Assembly: GCF_016107535.1 (NCBI RefSeq)
Contig: NZ_JABASQ010000004.1
Coordinates: forward strand, 124,001 to 188,000
Source of the DNA: Psychrobacter cibarius
GTDB lineage: Bacteria > Pseudomonadota > Gammaproteobacteria > Pseudomonadales > Moraxellaceae
Direction of reading: 5' to 3'
DNA length: 64,000 nucleotides
Under the pieces are notes generated by a model. The model had not been told where the DNA came from. It searched no databases and saw nothing but the letters and a program-made list of their open reading frames with translations. Both the position numbers and the translations under genes were made by a program. Shown here piece by piece: positions 1 through 9,381 of the stretch; position 1 is the stretch's first letter; every line of letters starts with the position of its first letter.

Positions 1-37
1 CTATCGATCGTATCTACAAAGTACCAAAATTAGATAT

Positions 38-355
38 TTACTCTACTGTTATCAGGGTATTTAAACGTACCAATTTTCCATTGTGCTCAAACCATACTTT
101 ATCCGCGTCATCGCGATAACTGTCAAATTTGGGTGTTAGTATCACGTCACCTTTATCATTAATCAGCCCAACCTTGCCAGCCTGTTTAAAGGTATAAAGC
201 TGATGATAGAGCAGTTTTCTAATAGGCGCATTAGAGGAAAAAGTCAGCTTACCATTAGCAGCAACAATGTCGGCACTAATAATATACTCTTGGATATCTT
301 CACTCATAGCAGTCGCTATGTCATCAGTAATCTCATGAGATAAGCTGCTGCGCAA
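38..355 (-). pseudogene. 3' part of WG-repeat protein, separated by an amber codon
   Basis: This frame carries one clear WG-type repeat (KVGLINDKGDVILTPKFD). It is in exactly the same frame as the gene at 398-1123, and only the TAG at 398-400 separates the two. The 14 codons between that stop and the TTG at 355 are open, so the two pieces read as one protein of about 361 residues if the TAG is ignored. The TTG start has no convincing ribosome site, and an internal ATG at 306 would lose conserved sequence. I therefore read it as the downstream half of a gene broken by a nonsense mutation; suppression or readthrough is possible. Its function is unknown; WG repeats form beta-rich modules. Confidence 0.6.
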
Positions 356-397
356 AAATAGTAGTGGATTGGCGTTATTATTAAAGGACTCTATATG

Positions 398-1123
398 CTA
401 ATTGGCTGCAAATGGAATGATGACGTCATTATTTTGGTCAATCAGTGCGGTCTCACCTTGCAAACTTACTTGCAGATATAAAGGCTGACCCGTACAAGCG
501 TTAAGCGGATTAATGGCTTCGTACTGCGGCATCACCGCCCAGTAGCCTTTATCATCAAGTAGTCCTGTCAGACTTTTATGATTGCTCGCTGCATTATCCG
601 TTACTAAAAAATAATCTTGGTCATAGTGCGCATGCTGGATATGAGCGTTTGCTAACGGATAAACCCACTCGCCATGACGATTGATAATACCTTGTTTGGT
701 ATTGCCCTCTGATGACTTAACGCTGACAATAAAGCTGGTCGTTATATCAGGTTCAGTTTGAATATCGTCATACTCAAAAGGCACAATTATCTTGCCAGCT
801 GCGTTTACGACACCATATTTTCCGTTTTTCTGAGCCAATAAATACTTATCCATCAATATATAGCCGTCTGTCAATCCATCGAGAATAACGGTGCCATTTA
901 AATCTTGTAGCTGCTGCGACCCATCTGTTAATTCGACTAACTTGCCAGCAAAGGGTACGTTAGTTTCAATACGCTCAAAATAGCTATTCGGTAAATAACC
1001 AGCGCAGCTGATGGTTGCCTGAGCGGTGCCAGTCGCGATAACCAAGACTCCAACTAAAACAACGGGCAGGGCGTTAGCAATCTTTGCGTTACCCACACTC
1101 TGTATAACCCTACTTAGCATCAT
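398..1123 (-). CDS. exported WG-repeat protein (5' part of interrupted gene)
   Basis: This encodes 241 residues. An N-terminal hydrophobic stretch (about residues 15-36) ends in an AQA-T cleavage-like site, so the protein is probably secreted to the periplasm. Several WG-like repeats follow, for example KYGVVNAAGKIIVPFEYDDI and KQGIINRHGEWVYP, each with the G-x-I/V-N-x-x-G-x-x-x-x-P pattern. The frame ends at a TAG in the middle of a repeat (DVIIPFAAN-stop), and coding-like sequence continues in the same frame to position 38. The start is one of two adjacent ATG codons. It lies just downstream of sbcC on the same strand. WG-repeat proteins have no single known function, and none is assigned here. 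Confidence 0.7.
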   Translation of the reverse strand: MMLSRVIQSVGNAKIANALPVVLVGVLVIATGTAQATISCAGYLPNSYFERIETNVPFAGKLVELTDGSQQLQDLNGTVILDGLTDGYILMDKYLLAQKNGKYGVVNAAGKIIVPFEYDDIQTEPDITTSFIVSVKSSEGNTKQGIINRHGEWVYPLANAHIQHAHYDQDYFLVTDNAASNHKSLTGLLDDKGYWAVMPQYEAINPLNACTGQPLYLQVSLQGETALIDQNNDVIIPFAAN

Positions 1124-1160
1124 AATAATATCATCATAGTCCTTTCATCTCTTTCACACT

Positions 1161-4100
1161 TTAAACAGCATCTTTAGTGGTGACTCTACTACAGCCTTGA
1201 CCACTTATTTCACTATAACCACCTGAGAGCTTCTTCACGTGAATTTGGGTAAAAATGCGTGCTTTCAGCGCTTGCACATGAGAGATGATACCAATGATTT
1301 TACCTTCTTGTTGCAAGTTGGTTAAGGTGTCGAGGGCAATATCTAATGACTCCTCATCAAGCGTGCCAAAACCTTCATCCAAAAACAGTGAATCGACCCG
1401 CGTATTTTGGCTGGCCATTTGTGATAAGCCAAGCGCTAGAGCGAGACTGATAATAAAACCTTCGCCACCTGATAGGTTCTTGGTACTACGAATATCACCG
1501 CCTTGATAATTATCAATAACGTTGAGCTCTAGCGGATTATTAATATCGGGTGTTAGCAAATAGCGGTCACTCATTTTCTTCAATTGAATATTGGCATGGT
1601 CAATCATAATTTTAAAGGTTAAACCTTGTGCAAAATTGCGATATTTTTTACCATCTGCTGAACCGATAAGCTCATACAGCTGCTGCCACACTTGTAAGGC
1701 TTCTTTTTGAGCATTTATGGCAATATTTTGCGTTGTTTGCGCCACTTTTTGTTGTTCATTGTCTATTAGTCGCTGCTTAATTGCCCCAATTGCGCCCAAT
1801 CGCTGCTCATTCTCTAACTTGAGTTCAGTATGCTTACTGGCAAGACTGTCTCGATTCTCATCTGTCAGCTCAGTTAATGCCAAAGATACCTTTTCATCGA
1901 ATGCATGCTGCGTCTGTTTTAATTGCATGTTGGCATGATTTAAAGCCTGTTCAATAGAGGCGTATTGCTGTTGGAGCGTATCACGTGTCGCTTTCGGCAG
2001 ACGAGCGTTAAAAAAATCAGTTTCAGTATCGAACTGCGATTGTATTAACACGCTTGAAAACTCACTTTCCTGTGTGCTAAGCGTGATAGAAATCTTACTA
2101 AGATCAGTTGATAGTTGTTGGGCACGATTCTGTAGTTGCAACAGCAACTGCTCGTTATTATCTCGTTGCCTTTGTGCTTCTACCTTTTTGGACTTCGCGT
2201 TATCAAGTGCTGTATGCAAACGATTGCTTTCTTCATCAGGATCTTTATCAGTGAATTTCTGTGTTCTATCGTCTTGTAATTGCTTAAGCGCTGTTGTTTG
2301 TTCTTCGATACTGTTGTTAAGCTTATTAAGCTCAGTATTTTCATTATCCAACTGTACTTGCTTGGCCTCAATTAGAGTGGTTAATTTACTACTTTCCGTT
2401 TGTAAGGTTTGGGCGCTGTCTTTTTGAGCATGAAAGTACTGTTTCAGCTGTTTTAAACCCAAACTTAGCTGGCGCAAATGACCAATATATGTATCACTAT
2501 CCTGTTGATTAACAACTATTTTATCTTGAATGCTATTGTTTAATATTGATAAAGTATTTTTTATTGCAGTAGAATCTGTTATTACACTATGGGTTGAATC
2601 ATTATCAGATATCTTGCTTAAATGATTTTGATATTGATCAGCCGGATAGGTTTCTACCACAGTCGCTACCGCAGCTATTACTGTGGTCAGCTCCACAAAA
2701 CTTGCCTGTAGCACGCGATCTATGTCGTCTATTCGTTGAGTGTTGAGCCTAATATCAGTGGTTATCTTATGATTATCATTATGATAGTGCTGCTGTTGTT
2801 TTTGAGTATTATCAAGCGCTTCGGTCGTCTCAGACAGTGTTTGAGTGAAGCTGTCATATTGGTTAAGCGTACTTTTGATCCTTTCTTTTTCTTGGCTCAG
2901 TGCTGCTTTAACATCGTTGACGGTAGATAATAAATGGCTAAGCAACTGTGGGTCTGTGCTTATACTGTCGGCAGCATCGCCAGCTAAATACTGAGTAACT
3001 GACAGTATTTTATTATTCATATCACTTATAGGCTGAACAATAGTGTTGATAGCAGTGTCAGTGTCAGTGTCAGTGTCAGTGTCAGTGTCAGTGTCAGTGT
3101 CAGTGTCAGTGTCAGTGTCAGTGTCAGTGTCAGAATTGATATTATTTTCGATATAGCTATTGATATCGCTACAAAGCGTTTGCGCTTGCATGCGTAATGT
3201 GGCGAGTTGATTGCTTTCATTTTGCAGCTGGTTTTGTTTGCCAGCATATTGACTTTGACAATCTGATAATTCGTGCGTCATATTATCTATACGCATATCA
3301 ATATTAATAATCTGTTGCCGTGTTTGTTCCGTTAATGAGGTCTCATGTTGGCTATTATGACTTTCTAATAGTGGGTGCTGCTGTCCGTAGGGGTGTTCAA
3401 GCGCTCCGCATAATGGACATGGCATGCCATCCTGTAACTCGATAATATAATTCTCAAGATTAGCAACTTTCTGTAGTGCTTCAAGATAGTCTTGCTTGTC
3501 TTGGCGTTGAGTTTTTTCGCCTTTAATAGCTGATTCATGATTAGTTATTATATCTCTAAGCGTATTCAATGCTTGTTGGATATCTGGCACAGCTGCGCTA
3601 ACAATAGTTATTCTTTCTGAAACGTCAGCCAGTTGCTGGAGTCCAAGGCGTATTTGTTCACTGTGCTGAGTAAGCGTGTCTATATAATCAATATCAGCAC
3701 GTAGCTCATTTGGTGACTTATCTTCTAATAATGCCGTTTGCTGCTGTTGTAATTCTTTAAGTACTTGTTGTTTTTGCTCAATAAGCTTGTTATCTGCTTC
3801 TTGTTGCTGATTGAGAGTCGAAAGTTGTTGTTGCAACTGGCTATTTGAGTGTTGATACGCCTGTTTATTGTCACTTGATTGAATATTGCTCTGTAGCAAT
3901 GATTTCATACGAGTGCAATTATTATTAAAGGTAATAATATCGCTATCAATATTATTTAGCGCACTACGCTCGCCTAGATAGCTTGCGATACGAGTCAGCT
4001 CGCTCTTAATATCTTGCTCTGCTGTTTGATGTATCATTATTTCTTGTGATAAGCGCTGGATACTCGATGATAAGATGTTTTTGCGCTGATTATCAGCGGC

Positions 4101-5216
4101 TAACGTATGTGTGTGCTGCTGTATTTTGGTATCGATTTTTCGCACGCTATCGATGATGGGCTGGGTATCGCGTAGCTCATTTTCCAGTTGGGATTCAGAG
4201 GTATTGGCAACGTTAAAAGTCGTGGTCGCTTGCTCTAATAATGTTGTTTGAGTAGGGATTTTATCAAGTAAATCCTGTTGTTCATTGCTGAGTTGTTTGC
4301 TTATATCACGACTGTGCGTCAGTGCTTGAAAAGCGCCTTCAATCTCAAGCGCCTTATTGGCCGCATTTAGACGCAAAGCATTGGGAACAAAGTCTTGCTC
4401 ATCTTGTGTGGCGTTGGTCAGTGCGGTGAGATTTTGCGCTAAGCTTTGCTTTAATTTCGCAACGTCATCTAGCCAGCCCAGTTGCTTAGTGATGGTATCA
4501 AAGTCTTGCTGCTGCGTTGTTTGTAAGCTTTGCTGCGTTTGTAGTTCTGTTATCAGTTGTGCTTCGTTTTCAGCACTCAATAAGGGTAAGCTATCCACAC
4601 CAGCTTGCAATTTAGCAAGCTCATGCTCCTTATCCCGTTTTTTCTCAAAGACATTTTTAGATATTTGCGCATAAATATCAGTGCCAGTTATTTTCTCTAA
4701 AATAGCGGCTCTTTCCCATGTATCTGATTTTAAAAAAGCAGCAAAACCACCTTGCGCCAACATAATTGAGCGCGTAAATTGGCTAAAATCCATGCCAATG
4801 AGTTCTTTGATAAACGGCGCTGTTTTAGACTTAGCATCCTCTAAGATATCACCTGTTTCAACGTCACTGATCTCATGGATAATAGAGGCAAGCTTGCCTT
4901 TGGGTTTTTTATGCGCGCGATGCTGATACCAAAAGCAGCGATAATGCTTACCGCCAATTTCTATAACCACTTCAGCTGAACACTCGCCAGTACCTTGGGT
5001 CATCATCTCATTAGATGCACCTGTGATATCACCCAGTCTCGGAGTCTGACTGTATAGCGCTAAGCAAATCGCATCCAAAATGGTAGTCTTGCCAGCGCCA
5101 GTATGTCCGGTAATGGCAAAAATACCTTCGCTAATAAAAGCGGGGTCGGTGAAGTCAATAAGCCACTCGCCTTTGAGCGAGTTTAGGTTTTTTAGGCGTA
5201 ATTCTATTAGGCGCAT
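1161..5216 (-). CDS. sbcC: exonuclease subunit SbcC
   Basis: ATPase subunit of the SbcCD (Mre11-Rad50 family) nuclease, which opens hairpins and processes DNA ends in the cytoplasm. It has 1351 residues, longer than the usual roughly 1050. The Walker A motif is GHTGAGKT at residues 37-44. Long coiled-coil arms surround a zinc hook (CPLCGALEHPYG near residue 600). The ABC signature LSGGEGFIISLALA and Walker B SLFLDEGFGTLDEE lie near the C terminus. About 95 residues after the hook is an acidic Asp-Thr repeat encoded by 13 copies of a hexanucleotide. It is the last gene of the sbcD-LRR-sbcC operon, starting 59 bases after the LRR stop. The extra length lies in the glutamine-rich coiled coil. 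Confidence 0.95.
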   Translation of the reverse strand: MRLIELRLKNLNSLKGEWLIDFTDPAFISEGIFAITGHTGAGKTTILDAICLALYSQTPRLGDITGASNEMMTQGTGECSAEVVIEIGGKHYRCFWYQHRAHKKPKGKLASIIHEISDVETGDILEDAKSKTAPFIKELIGMDFSQFTRSIMLAQGGFAAFLKSDTWERAAILEKITGTDIYAQISKNVFEKKRDKEHELAKLQAGVDSLPLLSAENEAQLITELQTQQSLQTTQQQDFDTITKQLGWLDDVAKLKQSLAQNLTALTNATQDEQDFVPNALRLNAANKALEIEGAFQALTHSRDISKQLSNEQQDLLDKIPTQTTLLEQATTTFNVANTSESQLENELRDTQPIIDSVRKIDTKIQQHTHTLAADNQRKNILSSSIQRLSQEIMIHQTAEQDIKSELTRIASYLGERSALNNIDSDIITFNNNCTRMKSLLQSNIQSSDNKQAYQHSNSQLQQQLSTLNQQQEADNKLIEQKQQVLKELQQQQTALLEDKSPNELRADIDYIDTLTQHSEQIRLGLQQLADVSERITIVSAAVPDIQQALNTLRDIITNHESAIKGEKTQRQDKQDYLEALQKVANLENYIIELQDGMPCPLCGALEHPYGQQHPLLESHNSQHETSLTEQTRQQIINIDMRIDNMTHELSDCQSQYAGKQNQLQNESNQLATLRMQAQTLCSDINSYIENNINSDTDTDTDTDTDTDTDTDTDTDTDTDTAINTIVQPISDMNNKILSVTQYLAGDAADSISTDPQLLSHLLSTVNDVKAALSQEKERIKSTLNQYDSFTQTLSETTEALDNTQKQQQHYHNDNHKITTDIRLNTQRIDDIDRVLQASFVELTTVIAAVATVVETYPADQYQNHLSKISDNDSTHSVITDSTAIKNTLSILNNSIQDKIVVNQQDSDTYIGHLRQLSLGLKQLKQYFHAQKDSAQTLQTESSKLTTLIEAKQVQLDNENTELNKLNNSIEEQTTALKQLQDDRTQKFTDKDPDEESNRLHTALDNAKSKKVEAQRQRDNNEQLLLQLQNRAQQLSTDLSKISITLSTQESEFSSVLIQSQFDTETDFFNARLPKATRDTLQQQYASIEQALNHANMQLKQTQHAFDEKVSLALTELTDENRDSLASKHTELKLENEQRLGAIGAIKQRLIDNEQQKVAQTTQNIAINAQKEALQVWQQLYELIGSADGKKYRNFAQGLTFKIMIDHANIQLKKMSDRYLLTPDINNPLELNVIDNYQGGDIRSTKNLSGGEGFIISLALALGLSQMASQNTRVDSLFLDEGFGTLDEESLDIALDTLTNLQQEGKIIGIISHVQALKARIFTQIHVKKLSGGYSEISGQGCSRVTTKDAV
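3055..3132. repeat. 13-copy GTGTCA hexanucleotide microsatellite inside sbcC
   Basis: Thirteen uninterrupted, identical copies of GTGTCA on the + strand (TGACAC on the coding strand) encode an Asp-Thr dipeptide run in SbcC. Because the unit is six bases, gain or loss of copies keeps the frame and changes only arm length or charge. Perfect identity between copies suggests slippage that is recent or ongoing. The tract sits in the returning coiled-coil arm, close to the zinc hook. Confidence 0.95.
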
Positions 5217-5275
5217 GGCAGGGTCTTATAAAATTTGGTAGTAAAATTAGGGTGTTTTATTTTTTGTCATCATTA

Positions 5276-6790
5276 TTAAGCAGGGATTCGCTTAAAAGGC
5301 TTGATAAAAAAACGGAAAATAAAATTACTTATAGATTTGAATATAGAGGGTTTGTAGTCATCCAAGATGACAATAAGGCTGGGTAACTGAATTAATTTTT
5401 GAAAGCTTTTAGGTAGCACTTTAATATTATTGTGTTCAAAATTAAGTACACTGAGGTTAGTTAGCTGGCCAATACTATCTGGAAACTCATTAAGTTGATT
5501 GTTGTCTAGTGTCAGTTGCTCTAACTCTATTAAATCACCAATGCTATCTGGAAGTTCAGTGAGTTGATTGTTGTCTAGTAAAAGAACTGCTAATTGATGG
5601 AGACAGCCTATATTACTAGGCAATGTGGTTATTTGATTGTTTTCGAGTGCTAGAACAGTCAACGTCGATATATTGCCAATACTGTCAGGTAATATGGATA
5701 TTTTATTACCACTAAGTGTTAATAGACCTACTTGAATGTCATTTGGAAACTCAGTGATTTTATTATTATTCAACGACAATCCGTATAACTCAGAAAAATC
5801 CCTAAAACTATTGGGTAATCGCTCAATTTGGTTGTTATTTACGCTAAGCAGTGTTACTTGTGTGCATCTTGGAAGTTCAGTGAGCTGATTAAAATCCAGA
5901 TTAAGCGTGTGTAATTGTGTCAAATTAGAGATATTAGATGTGATATTTGATATCTGATTATTAGGCAGATGAATATTTACTAGTGAAGGAACATTATACA
6001 AAGCTTCAGGAAATTGAGTAAGATTGTTATCGCTAGCATTAATGATAGATAGCTCGGTAAGCTTACTAATATCATTAGGTATGTGAGACAGGTTGTTTTC
6101 AGAGATTTCAAGATGCTCTAATAGATAAAGCTCAGTAATGATTTCAGGGAATTGACTGAAGCTGTTGTTACCAATACTCAGTAGTGAAAGCTGGGTTAAT
6201 TTGTTCATACTATCTGGTAATTCTTTGAGTTTATTGTCAGATAGCATCAGCTCGTCCAGCGCGGTGAGATCACCAATGCTATCAGGCAGAGAGGAGAGGT
6301 TATTTTCATGTACACTTAGTGTTTTTAGTTGCTGTAGTGCACCAATCCAGCTTGGTAGTTCAAGTAATCCACAATCAGAAGCTTCAAGAACTTCTAGTTT
6401 AGTAAGGTTGTAAATACAACTGGGTAAGTGTGTTAACGTATTATTTGCAAAAGCTAACTGAGTTAGTTGTGTCAGGCTAGCTATACTATCAGGCAGATTC
6501 TTCAAACTATTAAAATTCAGGTTAAGCTTAGTGAGATTAATAAGGTTGCTAAAATTATCAGGTAAGGTCGTTAAGTTGTTAAGGCTCACATCAAGCGTAG
6601 TAAGGTTAATAAGATTGCCAAAACTATCGGGCAGATCATTTATTTGCTTGGACGCCATATTTATTTCTGTGACTTGATCCAATTGTCTGACGCTTCTTGG
6701 AATAATGTCTTCTGAAATATTATTTTTAATAGCCCAATCAATAATCGGTTTTAATTTTTCGTACTTTGTATCCCAATTTTGTTCGGTCAT
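5276..6790 (-). CDS. leucine-rich-repeat protein in the sbcDC operon
   Basis: This encodes 504 residues built almost entirely of about 18 leucine-rich repeats of roughly 23 residues (pattern LPDSIGxLTxLxxLxLxxNxL), the SHOC2/Ras-group style. There is no signal peptide, so it should be cytoplasmic. The last 35 residues are hydrophobic and basic with many Phe and Lys, possibly a membrane-touching tail. Its ATG overlaps the sbcD stop by one base (TAATG), which indicates translational coupling, and sbcC follows 59 bases later. LRR domains usually bind proteins, so the position suggests a partner or regulator of SbcCD. That is inference; I know of no described role. It could instead be an unrelated insertion that kept the operon intact. 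Confidence 0.85.
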   Translation of the reverse strand: MTEQNWDTKYEKLKPIIDWAIKNNISEDIIPRSVRQLDQVTEINMASKQINDLPDSFGNLINLTTLDVSLNNLTTLPDNFSNLINLTKLNLNFNSLKNLPDSIASLTQLTQLAFANNTLTHLPSCIYNLTKLEVLEASDCGLLELPSWIGALQQLKTLSVHENNLSSLPDSIGDLTALDELMLSDNKLKELPDSMNKLTQLSLLSIGNNSFSQFPEIITELYLLEHLEISENNLSHIPNDISKLTELSIINASDNNLTQFPEALYNVPSLVNIHLPNNQISNITSNISNLTQLHTLNLDFNQLTELPRCTQVTLLSVNNNQIERLPNSFRDFSELYGLSLNNNKITEFPNDIQVGLLTLSGNKISILPDSIGNISTLTVLALENNQITTLPSNIGCLHQLAVLLLDNNQLTELPDSIGDLIELEQLTLDNNQLNEFPDSIGQLTNLSVLNFEHNNIKVLPKSFQKLIQLPSLIVILDDYKPSIFKSISNFIFRFFIKPFKRIPA

Positions 6791-8337
6791 TATTCTGCTC
6801 TACTGTCTGTATGATGAATGGCATGCAGTATTTGCTCATAAGCGTCGCGTAGGCTCAGCTTCTGCGCGTCTGTTACCTCATTAAGCGTCAGACAGCGTTC
6901 AAATACTTCTAACTCATTTAAATCTTGTAAGGTTTCAGAGGCTGACTCTTGATTGAGCACCTTATCATAAGTGGAAAGGTTTTTGATTTTCAGTACCTCA
7001 CATGGCAAGCCGTCTACTATAGCTTCTATTTGTTCACGCAGATTGGCAACAATGTCATCGCCAGTATAAATAACTTCAAGCCAAGTTGACTCTAACGATG
7101 AGCACGACTGCGTCAGCGTATGAATGGTTGTCTCAATGGTTTGCATATCACCTGAGACTTGCGCTAATGACTGAAAACAAGGAATGGGGACAGAGAGGAC
7201 TTGCATGTCACGGTCAGTGTCGTGATGCAGCAATGTCGAATCTTTACTAGGGTTTTTATCTCTCGTAAGTTGAGGTAATAACTGGTGATTACTACTTAGA
7301 GGGTCGTTACTTTCTGATTCTGATAACGATATAATTTCCTCTTTAGAAGTATCTTCAAAGCCAAATAAGTCATCCATAAAGTCGTTATTGCTCTTAGTAC
7401 TGCTCAAGGTTTTCTTATTTTCCGCAGGAGTAACTTCCGTTTGTAGGTCTGAGCTATTAATAACACTATCATTCATGAATTTTTCATTACCAAACTGTAC
7501 CAGTAATACTTGCTTTTGTTGCTTAGCCTCACCAAATCCCATCGCGATTGGCGAGCCTGAATAGCGAATGCTCTCACGACCACCGACGCGTTGCGGTACG
7601 TGCAAATGTCCAAGTGCAACGTAGTCAAAAATTTCATCGAACATGTCAGCAGAAATTTTACCGAGTGAGCCGACATAAAGCTCACGCACACCATCATCAT
7701 CAGTGGTGGTGCCACCAGCTGCAAATAGATGCCCTGTGGCAATGATGGGAATGTGATGCTGGTATACTTCAACTAATTGAGCTTGCTTCGCTTTAGCAAT
7801 GCTAGCTACTTCATCATAATGGGCACGAATGCCTTTAATGACATTGGCGTCTTTGCTATCAGCCGACTCGCCAGCACTACTGCTACGGACATCACGATCA
7901 CGCAAATAGGGAACAGCCGCAATAATACAATGCGGGTTTCCATTTGTATCGTCTAACACCAATACTTCATCGTTTAAGTCTTCACAAGCAGTACCAATAA
8001 CATGGACGTTTAAAAACTTGAGTACGTTACTTGGTGCATCTAAAAATGTCGGCGAATCGTGGTTACCTGCGACGATAACGATATGTTGACAGCATGATTT
8101 TGAAACCTTACCTAAAAATCCATAATATAGCGCTTGAGCTCTATTGCTTGGGGTCATGGTGTCAAAGATATCACCAGCAACGATTAGTATATCCACTTTC
8201 TGTAGGCTAATGGTGTCTTGCAACCAATCTAAAAACGACTCAAATTCGGCATAACGCATTCGTCCATAAAGCCTGCGCCCCAAATGCCAGTCGGAAGTAT
8301 GAAGGATAGTGAGAGGTTTGGTAGTAGATACAGGCAT
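6790..8337 (-). CDS. sbcD: exonuclease subunit SbcD
   Basis: Mre11-type metallophosphoesterase subunit of the SbcCD nuclease. The metal-binding motifs appear in order: TSDWHLGRR (Asp16, His18), VAGDIFDT, VAGNHDSP and ALGHLHVPQ, followed by SGSPIAMGFGE. It has 515 residues against about 400 in E. coli SbcD. The extra part is a Ser/Asp/Glu-rich linker (about residues 285-370) between the nuclease core and the C-terminal SbcC-binding region. It is the first gene of the leftward operon, and its stop overlaps the ATG of the LRR gene. The ATG start at 8337 comes right before the canonical first motif. Confidence 0.93.
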   Translation of the reverse strand: MPVSTTKPLTILHTSDWHLGRRLYGRMRYAEFESFLDWLQDTISLQKVDILIVAGDIFDTMTPSNRAQALYYGFLGKVSKSCCQHIVIVAGNHDSPTFLDAPSNVLKFLNVHVIGTACEDLNDEVLVLDDTNGNPHCIIAAVPYLRDRDVRSSSAGESADSKDANVIKGIRAHYDEVASIAKAKQAQLVEVYQHHIPIIATGHLFAAGGTTTDDDGVRELYVGSLGKISADMFDEIFDYVALGHLHVPQRVGGRESIRYSGSPIAMGFGEAKQQKQVLLVQFGNEKFMNDSVINSSDLQTEVTPAENKKTLSSTKSNNDFMDDLFGFEDTSKEEIISLSESESNDPLSSNHQLLPQLTRDKNPSKDSTLLHHDTDRDMQVLSVPIPCFQSLAQVSGDMQTIETTIHTLTQSCSSLESTWLEVIYTGDDIVANLREQIEAIVDGLPCEVLKIKNLSTYDKVLNQESASETLQDLNELEVFERCLTLNEVTDAQKLSLRDAYEQILHAIHHTDSRAE

Positions 8338-8611
8338 AATTGAGTTTCATGATGGATAAAAGACATCGATTATTCTAGCAAGAATTGGTGCGATTTGCTT
8401 TGTTATAAACTTACCAGTAAAGCAAAGTAGATAAGAATGAGTAGTGACATTTAGCCGTAAATGAAACGATGATCGTTTATTAAAAATAATGGCTATTTAA
8501 AAAAGCTGATTAACAAAGCGGATTTTTAATAGTATTAAGTAACAAATGAATGGTACTAGAAAAGGTCCATATTTAGTAACATCCAAGCCATTATTAATAT
8601 AAGGGTATGTT

Positions 8612-9277
8612 ATGTCGTTGATCAGATTATGCACATTGGCTTTAATTGCCACTTCCTCTTTGGCTGCTTGTAGCAGTTATGAGCAAGCAAATATGAATAA
8701 TAAAACCAGTGTGAGTCAAATAAAAGATAGCACCGCGTTTTTCCATTCGATCAAACCGAGTCATTCTGACGCAATCATTGGTCAAGTGATTGACGTCATC
8801 TCGCAAGACAGAGAGCAGCAAAAAGTCACTATCGTCGCTCAGGATGGACAGACGTATACCGCAGAAATCAGTAAAGCCAACTTTGCTCAGAAAAACGCCC
8901 ATCAAATGCAGAAATTAACCATAGGCGATTATGTTGAAGTGATGGGAGAGCAATCGACATCACAATCAGAGATAGATAGTAAGCGCCACATTACTGTCCA
9001 TGCGATGCCTTATATTTTGCGTAAAATTATCATCGCTGACCATCAAGTAGACTGTGTCGGTGTTGCGCCGCAATCATGCTTACTGACTAAGCCTGCTGAA
9101 CAAGCTAACGCCGACTGGGAGTATCGATATAGTGGTATAGAAGGTTTTGATTTTGAACCTAATTATGAATACACTTTGCTCATTAAGAATACACCTATTA
9201 GCAATCCGCCTGCTGACGCATCATCAATTCATAGCACGCTAATAAAAGTCATTGAGAAACAAAAGACCAAATCTTAA
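8612..9277 (+). CDS. putative lipoprotein of unknown function
   Basis: This encodes 221 residues. The N terminus is a lipoprotein signal with lipobox LAAC (Cys at residue 19), so the mature protein should be anchored in the inner or outer membrane. The rest is soluble with no motif I recognise; residues 55-110 (GQVIDVISQDREQQKVTIVAQDGQ) look like a small beta-barrel fold. An AAGGG sequence precedes the ATG. It stands alone, divergent from sbcD, and ends at a strong bidirectional terminator shared with cysG. Confidence 0.75.
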   Translation: MSLIRLCTLALIATSSLAACSSYEQANMNNKTSVSQIKDSTAFFHSIKPSHSDAIIGQVIDVISQDREQQKVTIVAQDGQTYTAEISKANFAQKNAHQMQKLTIGDYVEVMGEQSTSQSEIDSKRHITVHAMPYILRKIIIADHQVDCVGVAPQSCLLTKPAEQANADWEYRYSGIEGFDFEPNYEYTLLIKNTPISNPPADASSIHSTLIKVIEKQKTKS

Positions 9278-9328
9278 TTGTTAAAAATGAATAGCTCATA
9301 AAAGATCAATAGCGTTATACTAAATACT

Positions 9329-9362
9329 AAAAAGCCCTACTAATCTACTGGCAGGGCTTTTT
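9329..9362. terminator. bidirectional terminator between lipoprotein gene and cysG
   Basis: A perfect 10-bp inverted repeat (AAAAAGCCCT ... AGGGCTTTTT) with a 14-base loop lies between two convergent genes. T-runs on both strands fit a shared intrinsic terminator. Confidence 0.9.
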
Positions 9363-9381
9363 AGAAATTGAAGATCATACG

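Noticed and set aside
3055-3132. Possible CRISPR-like array
   Set aside because: The units are only six bases with no spacers, and they lie inside a coding sequence.
3026-3247. Minus-strand frame with a long Thr-Leu run
   Set aside because: It is the hexanucleotide tract of sbcC read in another frame.
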